64,000 nt of DNA from a bacterium (GTDB lineage: Bacteria > Chloroflexota > Chloroflexia > Chloroflexales > Kallotenuaceae): positions 1 through 64,000 of the forward strand of contig JADDQE010000040.1 of the NCBI GenBank assembly GCA_016781525.1, read 5' to 3'. The position numbers and the translations under genes are program-made. Shown here in pieces: positions 16,991 through 24,861 of this stretch (its first letter is position 1; each line of letters starts with the position of its first letter). The notes beneath the pieces were generated by a model. It was not told where the DNA came from. It did no database searches and saw only the letters and a list, made by a program, of their open reading frames with translations.

Positions 16991-18001
16991 ATGATTGAGG
17001 AACGACAACGCGAGCGCCAGGCGTCGGCCCGACCTGCTCCAGATGCGGCAGATGCCGCGCGCAATCCGGGCTGTGTGCTCGACCTGGGCTGGATCGAAAG
17101 TGTCCGAGTTAACCGTAGTGCCGTCGAGCGCAGGATAGCAGGCCTACCAGGGCGCAGAACGGTTAAGCAGCAGTGGCAGGCCGCTTGGCTGCTCCGTGCT
17201 ATTAGCTGTATGGACCTGACCACTCTTTCGGGTGACGACACTGCTGGTACGGTGCAGCGGCTCTGCGCCAAGGCGCGGCACCCAGTGCGTGCTGATATCC
17301 TCGAGGCATTGGGCGCCGAGCAGCTCCAGCTGCAGGTCGGCGCGGTCTGTGTGTATCACGTTTTTGTGCCCACCGCCGTCGAGGCGCTACGCGGCACCAC
17401 GATTCCCGTCGCCGCTGTCTCGACAGGCTTTCCTGCCGGTCTCAATCCGTTCGAGCTGCGTGTACGCGAGATCGAGGAGTCGGTCGCCGCCGGCGCGCGC
17501 GAAATCGATATTGTCATCTCGCGGCACCATGTGCTCACCGGCAACTGGCACGCGCTCTACGACGAGGTGGCGGCGTTCCACGCGGCGTGCGGTGATGCCC
17601 ATCTCAAGACGATTCTGGCAACCGGCGAGCTCGGTACACTGCGCAATGTCGCCAAGGCAAGCCTCGTCTGTATGATGGCCGGGGCCGACTTTATCAAAAC
17701 GTCGACGGGTAAGGAGACGGTTAACGCGACCGCGGCGGTTAGCCTGGTGATGCTGCGAGCCATTCGTGACTACTATGTCCGAACGGGTCATCACGTCGGC
17801 TTTAAGCCGGCGGGTGGCATTAAGACCGCGAAGCAGGCGCTGGAATGGCTGATTCTGATGAAGGAAGAGCTTGGCAACGAGTGGCTGCGCCCGCATCTGT
17901 TCCGCTTCGGCGCGAGCTCGTTGTTGGGCGACATCGAGCGGCAGCTTGAACACTTCGTGACGGGTCAGTACTCGGCGACCTTCCGGCATCCGATGGTTTA
18001 A
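16991..18001 (+). CDS. deoC: deoxyribose-phosphate aldolase
   Basis: Cleaves 2-deoxyribose 5-phosphate to acetaldehyde and glyceraldehyde 3-phosphate during deoxynucleoside breakdown. At 336 residues it is of the longer type, with an extra N-terminal region of about 75 residues before the barrel. The Schiff-base Lys is in FIKTSTGK near residue 235, and the second active-site Lys is in GFKPAGGIKT near 270. ATG at 16991 is preceded by AAGGA. The next gene encodes an ALDH16-type aldehyde dehydrogenase that could oxidise the acetaldehyde, but 129 bp of heptamer repeat separate the two. Confidence 0.95.
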   Translation: MIEERQRERQASARPAPDAADAARNPGCVLDLGWIESVRVNRSAVERRIAGLPGRRTVKQQWQAAWLLRAISCMDLTTLSGDDTAGTVQRLCAKARHPVRADILEALGAEQLQLQVGAVCVYHVFVPTAVEALRGTTIPVAAVSTGFPAGLNPFELRVREIEESVAAGAREIDIVISRHHVLTGNWHALYDEVAAFHAACGDAHLKTILATGELGTLRNVAKASLVCMMAGADFIKTSTGKETVNATAAVSLVMLRAIRDYYVRTGHHVGFKPAGGIKTAKQALEWLILMKEELGNEWLRPHLFRFGASSLLGDIERQLEHFVTGQYSATFRHPMV

Positions 18002-18003
18002 GC

Positions 18004-18117
18004 AGAGCAGGGAACCTAGAACAGAGCGCGCAGAACAAAGAACATTAACCGAGACGTACTGCCCTTTGCGCTTTGCCCTTTGCGCTTGGTTCTTCGTCCA
18101 TTGGTTTTTCTCTTTTG
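18004..18117. repeat. heptamer-phased repeat, locus 3 (between deoC and ALDH)
   Basis: Two adjoining blocks with seven-base phase. The first (18004-18045) is purine-rich: AGAGCAG, GGAACCT, AGAACAG, AGCGCGC, AGAACAA and AGAACAT in order. The second (18062-18117) is pyrimidine-rich: CCCTTTG, CGCTTTG, CCCTTTG, CGCTTGG, then TTCTTCG, TCCATTG, GTTTTTC and TCTTTTG. The first block reverse-complements to words like those at 6183-6203. It ends just before the ribosome site of the ALDH gene. Confidence 0.8.
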
Positions 18118-18130
18118 CTCGGGAAGCTAT

Positions 18131-20548
18131 ATGACTGTTGCACACATCTTCGAGACGATGGAGTACGGGCCGGCTCCTGAGAACGCGGGGCTGGCGAACG
18201 CCTGGTTGGATCAGCACGACCGGCGCTTTGGTATGTTCATCGACGGTAATTGGACGACACCGGATGATGGGCGGTTGTTCGAAAGTGTCAATCCGGCCAA
18301 CGGCAAGCGGATCGCACAGATCACGCAGGCTACCGAGCAGGAGATTGACGGTGCAGTCGCAGCTGCATGCCGCGCCTTTGAAACATGGTCACAGACGCCA
18401 GGCCATGTTCGCGCCCGGTATCTATACGCCCTAGCCCGCCAGCTTCAAAAGCACTCGCGGCGCTTGGCAGTGCTGGAGACGCTCGACAACGGCAAGCCGA
18501 TCCGCGAGACCCGCGATCTCGATGTTCCGCTGGCGACACGGCATTTCTACCACCACGCCGGCTGGGCTCAGCTGATGGCCTCCGAGCTACCTGACTGCGC
18601 GCCACTCGGCGTCGTCGGCCAGATCATTCCTTGGAACTTTCCGCTGCTGATGCTCGCCTGGAAGGTCGCGCCGGCTCTGGCGATGGGTAATACGGTGGTG
18701 CTCAAGCCGGCCGAATGGACCTCGCTTTCGGCGCTGGCCTTTGCGGAAATCTGTGCCGAAATTGGTTTGCCGCCGGGCATTGTCAACATCGTGACCGGCG
18801 ACGGCAAGGTTGGCGAGCTCATCGTCAAGCATCCCGATATCAACAAAATTGCCTTTACGGGCTCGACTGAAGTCGGTCGGATTATTCGCCAGGTAACTGC
18901 CGGCAGTGGTAAATCACTATCGCTGGAGCTCGGGGGCAAGTCGCCCTTCGTGGTTTTCGAGGATGCCGATCTCGACAGCGTCGTCGAGGGCATCGTCGAC
19001 GCTATCTGGTTCAACCAGGGACAGGTCTGCTGTGCCGGCTCACGGCTGCTGATGCAGGAGGGGATTGCTCCGCGGCTGATCGACAAGCTCCGCTCGCGCA
19101 TGGAGCGGCTGCGTGTCGGCGACCCGCTCGACAAGGCGATCGACATCGGTGCGATCGTGGCACCTACCCAGCTACAGAAGATTCAGCAGCTGGTGGCCCA
19201 GGGCCAAGCTGAGGGAGCGACAATGTGGCAGCCCTCCTGGGCCTGTCCTACCGAAGGCTACTTTTATCCCCCGACGCTCTTTACCAAGGTCGCGCCCGCG
19301 GCAACAATTGCGCAGGTGGAGATTTTTGGACCGGTCCTTGTCAGCATGACCTTTCGCACGCCAGCCGAGGCGGTTGCTCTCGCGAATAACACGCGCTTTG
19401 GGCTTGCGGCGAGCGTGTGGAGCGAGGATATCAACCTCGCGCTCGATATCTCACGCCAGATCAAGGCCGGCGTCATCTGGATCAATAGCACCAACTTGTT
19501 CGACGCCGGGGCGGGCTTCGGCGGCTACCGTGAAAGTGGCTTTGGGCGCGAAGGCGGCAAGGAGGGGCTCTACGAGTATGTGAAGAAGGCATCAGCCATC
19601 AGCCATCAGCCATCACAAGCGCTGGACAGCACATATGACGCCAAGCGCAATGGGGACTCGAATGGTCGAGCTGAAGCCCCTAGCCTGAAACCTGAAGACT
19701 TACCGCCCATTGACCGTACGCCCAAGCTCTACATTGGCGGCAGGCAGGCGCGTCCAGACTCGGGCTACAGCCGAAGCGTACACGACGCGCGGGGGCGAAT
19801 CATCGGCGAGGTTGGCGACGGCAACCGCAAGGATATTCGTAATGCGGTTGAAGCGGCGCGCGCAGCGAGCAAGTGGGCCGACCAGACCGCCCACGCACGA
19901 GCCCAAATCTTGTACTACGTTGCAGAAAATCTCAACGTGCGTGCGGACGAGTTTGCTCAACGGATCATGACCCAAACTGGCCGCGATCGTGCCTCGGCCA
20001 CACGTGAGGTCGACCTGACGATCGAGCGGCTGTTCACTTACGCCGCCTGGGCCGACAAGTACGATGGTGCCGTCCATGCTACTCCACTGCGCAACGTCAC
20101 CCTTGCGGTGCCCGAGCCGATCGGGGTGATTGGCGTCGTCTGTCCCGACGACTATCCGCTCCTCGGCTGTGTGTCGCTCTTCGCGCCGCCGGTAGCCATG
20201 GGTAACAGCGTCGTGCTGGTGCCGTCGGAGCGTCATCCCCTATCCGCAACCGATCTGTATCAGGTGCTTGACACAAGCGATGTGCCGGCTGGAGTTGTCA
20301 ACATCGTCACCGGTGCCCGCGACGCGCTTGCAAAGGTGCTTGCCGAGCATAATGACGTCGACGCCCTCTGGTACGCTGGTACTCCTGACGGTGTTGCTCT
20401 GGTGGAGCGTGCCTCGGTGGGCAACTTGAAGCAGACCTGGGCCTGGAGCGAGCCGCGTGATTGGTTCGACCCGGCGAGTGGCGAAGGTGAGCTCTTTTTG
20501 CGCCACGCCACCCAGGTGAAGAATATTTGGGTGCCATACGGAGCGTAG
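18131..20548 (+). CDS. ALDH16-type aldehyde dehydrogenase with two ALDH domains
   Basis: About 805 residues. Domain 1 (about 25-485) is a full aldehyde dehydrogenase: nucleotide motif IPWNFPLLML near 165, FTGSTEVG near 243, the general-base Glu in LELGGKSP near 266, and catalytic Cys in GQVCCAGSR near 299. Domain 2 (about 530-805) has the cofactor-fold part (VPEPIGVIGVVCPDDYPLLG) but no Glu/Cys catalytic region. This is the architecture of vertebrate ALDH16A1 and its bacterial relatives. The linker (about 487-523) is encoded by heptamer repeats. The ATG at 18131 follows GGGAAG; it probably oxidises the acetaldehyde made by DeoC. Confidence 0.92.
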   Translation: MTVAHIFETMEYGPAPENAGLANAWLDQHDRRFGMFIDGNWTTPDDGRLFESVNPANGKRIAQITQATEQEIDGAVAAACRAFETWSQTPGHVRARYLYALARQLQKHSRRLAVLETLDNGKPIRETRDLDVPLATRHFYHHAGWAQLMASELPDCAPLGVVGQIIPWNFPLLMLAWKVAPALAMGNTVVLKPAEWTSLSALAFAEICAEIGLPPGIVNIVTGDGKVGELIVKHPDINKIAFTGSTEVGRIIRQVTAGSGKSLSLELGGKSPFVVFEDADLDSVVEGIVDAIWFNQGQVCCAGSRLLMQEGIAPRLIDKLRSRMERLRVGDPLDKAIDIGAIVAPTQLQKIQQLVAQGQAEGATMWQPSWACPTEGYFYPPTLFTKVAPAATIAQVEIFGPVLVSMTFRTPAEAVALANNTRFGLAASVWSEDINLALDISRQIKAGVIWINSTNLFDAGAGFGGYRESGFGREGGKEGLYEYVKKASAISHQPSQALDSTYDAKRNGDSNGRAEAPSLKPEDLPPIDRTPKLYIGGRQARPDSGYSRSVHDARGRIIGEVGDGNRKDIRNAVEAARAASKWADQTAHARAQILYYVAENLNVRADEFAQRIMTQTGRDRASATREVDLTIERLFTYAAWADKYDGAVHATPLRNVTLAVPEPIGVIGVVCPDDYPLLGCVSLFAPPVAMGNSVVLVPSERHPLSATDLYQVLDTSDVPAGVVNIVTGARDALAKVLAEHNDVDALWYAGTPDGVALVERASVGNLKQTWAWSEPRDWFDPASGEGELFLRHATQVKNIWVPYGA
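19591..19699 (+). repeat. in-gene heptamer repeats in the ALDH linker
   Basis: Two blocks inside the coding sequence between the two ALDH domains. 19591-19614 is three ATCAGCC units plus a partial fourth. 19672-19699 reads TGAAGCC, CCTAGCC, TGAAACC, TGAAGAC. The bases between them are not obviously phased. The reading frame stays open throughout. Confidence 0.8.
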
Positions 20549-20632
20549 CCTCCGGCCCACGTCCGTCGCCCGTCACTTGGGCCAGGCACATCCTGCAGTT
20601 CTTGTAGCTGTGAGGCGTCTAAGGTGGCTTGT

Positions 20633-20661
20633 TTGACGCACCATCGTTACCTTGCTAGACT
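20633..20661 (+). promoter_or_regulatory. glgC promoter
   Basis: TTGACG (20633-20638), 17-bp spacer, TAGACT (20656-20661). A good sigma-70-type match with a leader of about 55 nt before the ATG at 20722. Confidence 0.6.
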
Positions 20662-20721
20662 GGCGGCGCGAACGAGTAGTCCAAGCGTAACAGTCCAACC
20701 ATCGCGCGTCGAGGAGTGACT

Positions 20722-22002
20722 ATGAATGTGCTAACCTTGATTTTGGCCGGCGGTCGTGAGCGGCGCTTGAGTATCTTAGCCGCCCATCGCGCAAAGCCAG
20801 CATTACCATTTGCCGGCAAATACCGCATCATCGACTTTGCGCTATCGAACTGCGTGAATTCGGGGTTGCGGCGGGTTGCGTTGCTAACCGATTACCGGCC
20901 ACAATCCCTGCTGGATCACGTTGGTCTTGGGGGGCCATGGGATCTCGACCGCCGGCGGCCCAACGGCCTCTTCATCTGGCAGCCGTTTCGCGATGAATAT
21001 AACGAGGACATCTACCGCGGAACAGCAGGGGCGTTGCTCCAGAACCGGCGGCGTCTGGCGGAAGATGGCTGCGATGTGACAATGGTGCTGTCGGGCGACC
21101 AACTCTATGCGATGGATTATCGTCCCTTGCTGGCTGCTCACGCCGAGCGTGGCGCGGATCTCACGATCGGCGTCGTCCCTGTGCCATCGGATCAAGTCGA
21201 TCGCTTCGGCATGGTCGTCGTGGACAACGACGGGCGGGTCGCGGAGTTCCAGGAAAAGCCGCGACAGACGACAAGTACGCTGGGCTCGATGGGTGTGTAT
21301 GTCTTTAATACCGCTCGGCTCTTGCAACGGCTGCAGGAAGACGCACGCGATCCCGCTTCTTCACATGATATCGGCCGCAACCTGCTCCCGCGGATGGTGC
21401 AGTTCGACAATGTGTTTGCGCATGTCTTCGACGGCTACTGGCAAGATGTCGGCAGCCTGCCGGTCTATTGGCGCTCGCAGCTCGACCTCTTGGACGAGAA
21501 TCCGCGCCTCGATCTCAATAATCTCAACTGGCTCATCCGTACGCGCTCGGAAGAGCGTCCGCCGGTCAAGCTACTGCCGGGCGCCCAAGTCCACCGTAGC
21601 CTGATATCCAATGGCTGTATCGTGCAGGGGCAGGTTATCAACAGCGTCTTATCTCCTGGCGTCCGTGTCGCACCCGGCGCTGTCGTGCGCGATTCAATCG
21701 TGATGCTGAACACGGTCGTCGAGGCGGACGCAGTGGTCGATCGGTGCATCGTTGATGAGCAGGTGCGGATCGGGCCGGGTGCGCAGGTCGGCGCCGATGT
21801 TGGTCAGCTTCGGCCGAATATGACCGAGCCCGAGCACATAACGCAGGGCTTGACTGTGATCGGCTACGGGGCGAAGATCCCCACCGGCGCTGTGATTGGC
21901 CGCCAGTGCCGTATCGATCCTGAGACCACCGAAGACGCTCTTCCTGGCCTTGAGGTACCGAGCGGCACAACGGTGATGCAGGCGCTCCAAGCGGTTCGGT
22001 AA
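20722..22002 (+). CDS. glgC: glucose-1-phosphate adenylyltransferase (or GlgC-like nucleotidyltransferase)
   Basis: Forms ADP-glucose from ATP and glucose 1-phosphate, the committed step of glycogen synthesis. 426 residues, the usual length. Visible signatures are RAKPALPFAGKYRIIDFALSNC near residue 27, SGDQLYAMDYRPLL near 117, GSMGVYVFN near 190 and YWQDVGSLPVYW near 240, followed by a left-handed beta-helix repeat. The N-terminal loop reads LAGGRERRL, where the family normally has G-G-x-G-x-R-L, so the third Gly is Glu. ATG 20722 has GAGGAG 5 nt upstream. No other glycogen gene is adjacent; a GH57 protein is 35 kb away. Confidence 0.9.
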   Translation: MNVLTLILAGGRERRLSILAAHRAKPALPFAGKYRIIDFALSNCVNSGLRRVALLTDYRPQSLLDHVGLGGPWDLDRRRPNGLFIWQPFRDEYNEDIYRGTAGALLQNRRRLAEDGCDVTMVLSGDQLYAMDYRPLLAAHAERGADLTIGVVPVPSDQVDRFGMVVVDNDGRVAEFQEKPRQTTSTLGSMGVYVFNTARLLQRLQEDARDPASSHDIGRNLLPRMVQFDNVFAHVFDGYWQDVGSLPVYWRSQLDLLDENPRLDLNNLNWLIRTRSEERPPVKLLPGAQVHRSLISNGCIVQGQVINSVLSPGVRVAPGAVVRDSIVMLNTVVEADAVVDRCIVDEQVRIGPGAQVGADVGQLRPNMTEPEHITQGLTVIGYGAKIPTGAVIGRQCRIDPETTEDALPGLEVPSGTTVMQALQAVR

Positions 22003-22016
22003 AATCCTTGCGCTAG

Positions 22017-22056
22017 AGCAAACCTCCTGTGAGCCCTCGGCTACAGGAGGTTTGCT
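22017..22056 (+). terminator. glgC terminator
   Basis: AGCAAACCTCCTGT (22017-22030) pairs perfectly with ACAGGAGGTTTGCT (22043-22056), 14 bp, loop 12 nt, then GCGTTT. Lies between convergent glgC and ftsK. Confidence 0.75.
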
Positions 22057-22133
22057 GCGTTTAAAGGCTTGGATGGCTATCTGTGGATGTTCGCGGCACT
22101 CGCGACCTGGCTGTAGTCGTCGGTTTGCTCCAG

Positions 22134-24764
22134 CTAAAAACTGTCGGAGGGCGCGTCTTCGCTCAACACCTCGCGCGAACGTCCGCCCTCTGCCGGCCCG
22201 ACGACGCCGCGCTGCTCTAGCATTTCGATCAGCTGGGCTGCCTTGGAGTAGCCAATCCGCAGCCGGCGTTGCAGCAGCGATGCCGATGCTCGCTCGTGCT
22301 GCCGAACCAGCTGAATCGCCTTCGGCAAGAGCTCGTCCTGCTCGCTGTCACTCAGCTGGCCGGTATGTCCGTCGGGCAGCGGTGATACCGCGATTGTCGG
22401 TAGCGCTGCATCGTCAACCGACGCACCATCCTGAGCTTGCTCGTCGCGCTGCACTGGTTTCAATGGCAGGGGCTTGGACTCGGCTGCCTCGACGGGCTTC
22501 TGTGCAGCCCGCCAGAAGCGCGTAATGTTCTCGATCTCCTTGTCCGTCACGTTGGTGCCCTGCACGCGAATCGGCTTGGGCGCGTCCGAAGCAAGGTAGA
22601 GCATGTCACCGCGGCCGAGCAGGTTCTCGGCGCCGCTTTGGTCCAAAATAACCCGCGAGTCGATCTGCGACGTCACGGCAAAGGCCATGCGCGTCGGGAA
22701 GTTAGCCTTGATCAAGCCTGTCACGACGTCGACCGACGGCCGCTGAGTAGCGAGAATCAGGTGGATGCCAATCGCGCGCGCCATTTGGGCCAGGCGACAA
22801 ATCAGAGTCTCAACCTCGTCAGGCGCCATCATCATCAAGTCTGCGAGCTCGTCGATGATGATGACGATATACGGCAGGGGCTCAAGACCCGCGCCGCCCT
22901 TCTTCGCGACCTTGTTGTATGAATCGATATTGCGGTAGCCCTTCTGGGCCAGCAGCTTGTAGCGCCGCTCCATCTCGCGCACCGCCCACTTAAGCAGACT
23001 TACCACGCGCTCTAGCTCGGTCACGACCGGTGCGAGCAGGTGCGGAATATGGTTATAGACAATCAGCTCGACCATCTTCGGGTCGACCATGATAAATTTG
23101 AGGTCGTCGGGCGTGTACTGCGTTAGCAGCGTACACACAATCGAGTTGACGGCGACAGACTTGCCCGAACCGGTCGAGCCAGCGATGAGGAGGTGAGGTG
23201 CCCTGGTCAGGTCGGTAATTACCGGCGCGCCTGAAACATCGCGGCCGAGCGCTAGCTTGAGCTTGCCCTTGTGCAGCGCGAATGCATCGGTGTCAATACA
23301 TTCCTTCATTGCCACGGAGGCGATCGCAGCGTTTGGAATCTCGATCCCGACAAAGGATGTGCCTGGCACTGGAGCTTCGATGCGAACGGATTTTGCCGCC
23401 AGTGCCAGGGCTAGGTCGCGCTCGAGTCCAGTGATCCGGCTGACCTTGACACCGATTGCCGGCTGCAGCAGGTATTGCGTCACTGCCGGACCGACGTTCA
23501 TGTCTTTGACCTGGGCCTCGATCTTAAAGGATGCTAGCGTATCCTCGATGATGCGGGCTTTGGTGCGCTTCTCGTTGTCGTCGACCTCGCTCTCGCTGAA
23601 GTCGTCGAGCAGCGCCATACTTGGTACCGGCCAGGCCTGGCGCGGTCCTCCGGCATCGATCGCGGCGATTGCTGCCTCCTCCGCGGCTTCGGCCTCGGCC
23701 TTGGCTGCCTGCTTCGGCGAAAGGGTCTTAGCAGGAGGAGTGCTCACGGCGGGCTGGTAGGAGGCCGCGGGCGTGGTATTGCGCTCGGCCTTAACGCTCT
23801 GCGGCAGCTCGATCCGCTGTGTCTCAGCATTTGCCAGGGCGGTGCGCGGGCCTGAGAGCGGTCCGTCGCTCTTGACGGTATCGGCAGTCGCCGGCGAGCT
23901 CTCTGGGCGATTGAAGAGGTTGGCCTGGGTCGGACGCGCCGCGATTGGGGTATAGATCATCTGTCGCTGCAGCTCGGCATCACTCGGCGCTTCCAGCGCA
24001 GGCTTCGGCGGCTGTGCGCCATTGAGCGCCGGGCGCTGCGGTCGCTTGCCCTTGAGCTCCTCGGCGAAGGGTACCGGCTCTGGTGCCAGCTCGTCTTCCT
24101 GCTCGACTACCTCCACGTCAGGCCCGCGCAGCGTCGTCCACAGCGTGGCGAGAAGCGCCTGCGCTCGGCCCAGAATCTGGCGTAGCGTCACATTAAAGGT
24201 GAGCATGACGCCGAGGACAAAGATCAGCGCCAGCAGCACGACAGCGCCCGCGATGCCAAATGCATGCATCAAGAGCAGATCGATCGAGCCGCCAATTGAC
24301 GCGGGCGGATCAAGCTGATCCAGAAAGATCGTGCGCGTTGAGCCGAACTCCATGGCTGAGATCAGCACGACGGCGAGGAGCAGGACGCCGGTAATGTTCG
24401 CGCCGGTAATCGGCGCATCGACGAAGCGCTCTTGCCAGAGAATCAAACCGCCGACGACCACGAAGAGAAGCGGTAGTAAGATGCCGCTGTTGCCGAAGGC
24501 GCGCTGGACGATTGCGACCAGCCCTTCGCCGACGACGCCTGGATTAGTGCTGCCGAGCAAAACCAGCAGCAGCAGCCCTATGCCGATCAGCGCAAACGCA
24601 AACATTTCGCGCTGCTGCTGGGGACTGAGCCAAGGTTTTGACGGTGTGTGACTACGGCTCGCAGACTTGCGAGTTGTGCTGGTGCTTGCGGACCTCCGCT
24701 GCGTGGTGCCGCTCTTGGAGGTCCGCGATGAAGCGGATTTGGACTGTGTTCGCTTTTGGGCCAT
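22134..24764 (-). CDS. ftsK: DNA translocase FtsK/SpoIIIE
   Basis: A membrane-anchored hexameric DNA pump that clears chromosome DNA from the division septum. 876 residues. An N-terminal Ser/Arg/Lys-rich stretch (1-45) precedes four transmembrane helices (about 50-210). A variable Pro/Ala/Glu-rich linker runs to about 400. The motor has Walker A GSTGSGKSVAVN near 530 and Walker B-like IIIDELADLMM near 640, with LATQRPSVDVVTG after it. The C-terminal gamma winged helix (about 790-850, QRRLRIGYSKAAQLIEMLEQ) reads orientation sequences. It lies 97 bp downstream of rnj, across a heptamer repeat. Confidence 0.95.
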   Translation of the reverse strand: MAQKRTQSKSASSRTSKSGTTQRRSASTSTTRKSASRSHTPSKPWLSPQQQREMFAFALIGIGLLLLVLLGSTNPGVVGEGLVAIVQRAFGNSGILLPLLFVVVGGLILWQERFVDAPITGANITGVLLLAVVLISAMEFGSTRTIFLDQLDPPASIGGSIDLLLMHAFGIAGAVVLLALIFVLGVMLTFNVTLRQILGRAQALLATLWTTLRGPDVEVVEQEDELAPEPVPFAEELKGKRPQRPALNGAQPPKPALEAPSDAELQRQMIYTPIAARPTQANLFNRPESSPATADTVKSDGPLSGPRTALANAETQRIELPQSVKAERNTTPAASYQPAVSTPPAKTLSPKQAAKAEAEAAEEAAIAAIDAGGPRQAWPVPSMALLDDFSESEVDDNEKRTKARIIEDTLASFKIEAQVKDMNVGPAVTQYLLQPAIGVKVSRITGLERDLALALAAKSVRIEAPVPGTSFVGIEIPNAAIASVAMKECIDTDAFALHKGKLKLALGRDVSGAPVITDLTRAPHLLIAGSTGSGKSVAVNSIVCTLLTQYTPDDLKFIMVDPKMVELIVYNHIPHLLAPVVTELERVVSLLKWAVREMERRYKLLAQKGYRNIDSYNKVAKKGGAGLEPLPYIVIIIDELADLMMMAPDEVETLICRLAQMARAIGIHLILATQRPSVDVVTGLIKANFPTRMAFAVTSQIDSRVILDQSGAENLLGRGDMLYLASDAPKPIRVQGTNVTDKEIENITRFWRAAQKPVEAAESKPLPLKPVQRDEQAQDGASVDDAALPTIAVSPLPDGHTGQLSDSEQDELLPKAIQLVRQHERASASLLQRRLRIGYSKAAQLIEMLEQRGVVGPAEGGRSREVLSEDAPSDSF

Positions 24765-24775
24765 GCGTGTTCGCC

Positions 24776-24844
24776 ATCAGCTATCAGGTATCAGCTACCA
24801 GGTCGATCGAACTTCTATTCTACTACAATTACCTGATAGCTGAC
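24776..24844. repeat. heptamer-phased repeat, locus 4, with perfect inverted arms
   Basis: ATCAGCT, ATCAGGT, ATCAGCT and ACCAGGT are four seven-base units at 24776-24803. ACCTGAT and AGCTGAC follow at 24831-24844. The 14-mer TCAGCTATCAGGTA (24777-24790) is the exact reverse complement of 24830-24843, with 39 nt between, so the RNA can fold into a large hairpin between rnj and ftsK. Related to the words at 43-143. Confidence 0.8.
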
Positions 24845-24861
24845 GGTCGAATTTTGAACCC

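Noticed and set aside
17387..18217. A 276-codon minus-strand frame over deoC and the heptamer locus
   Set aside because: Antisense of deoC; the deoC frame has the catalytic lysines.
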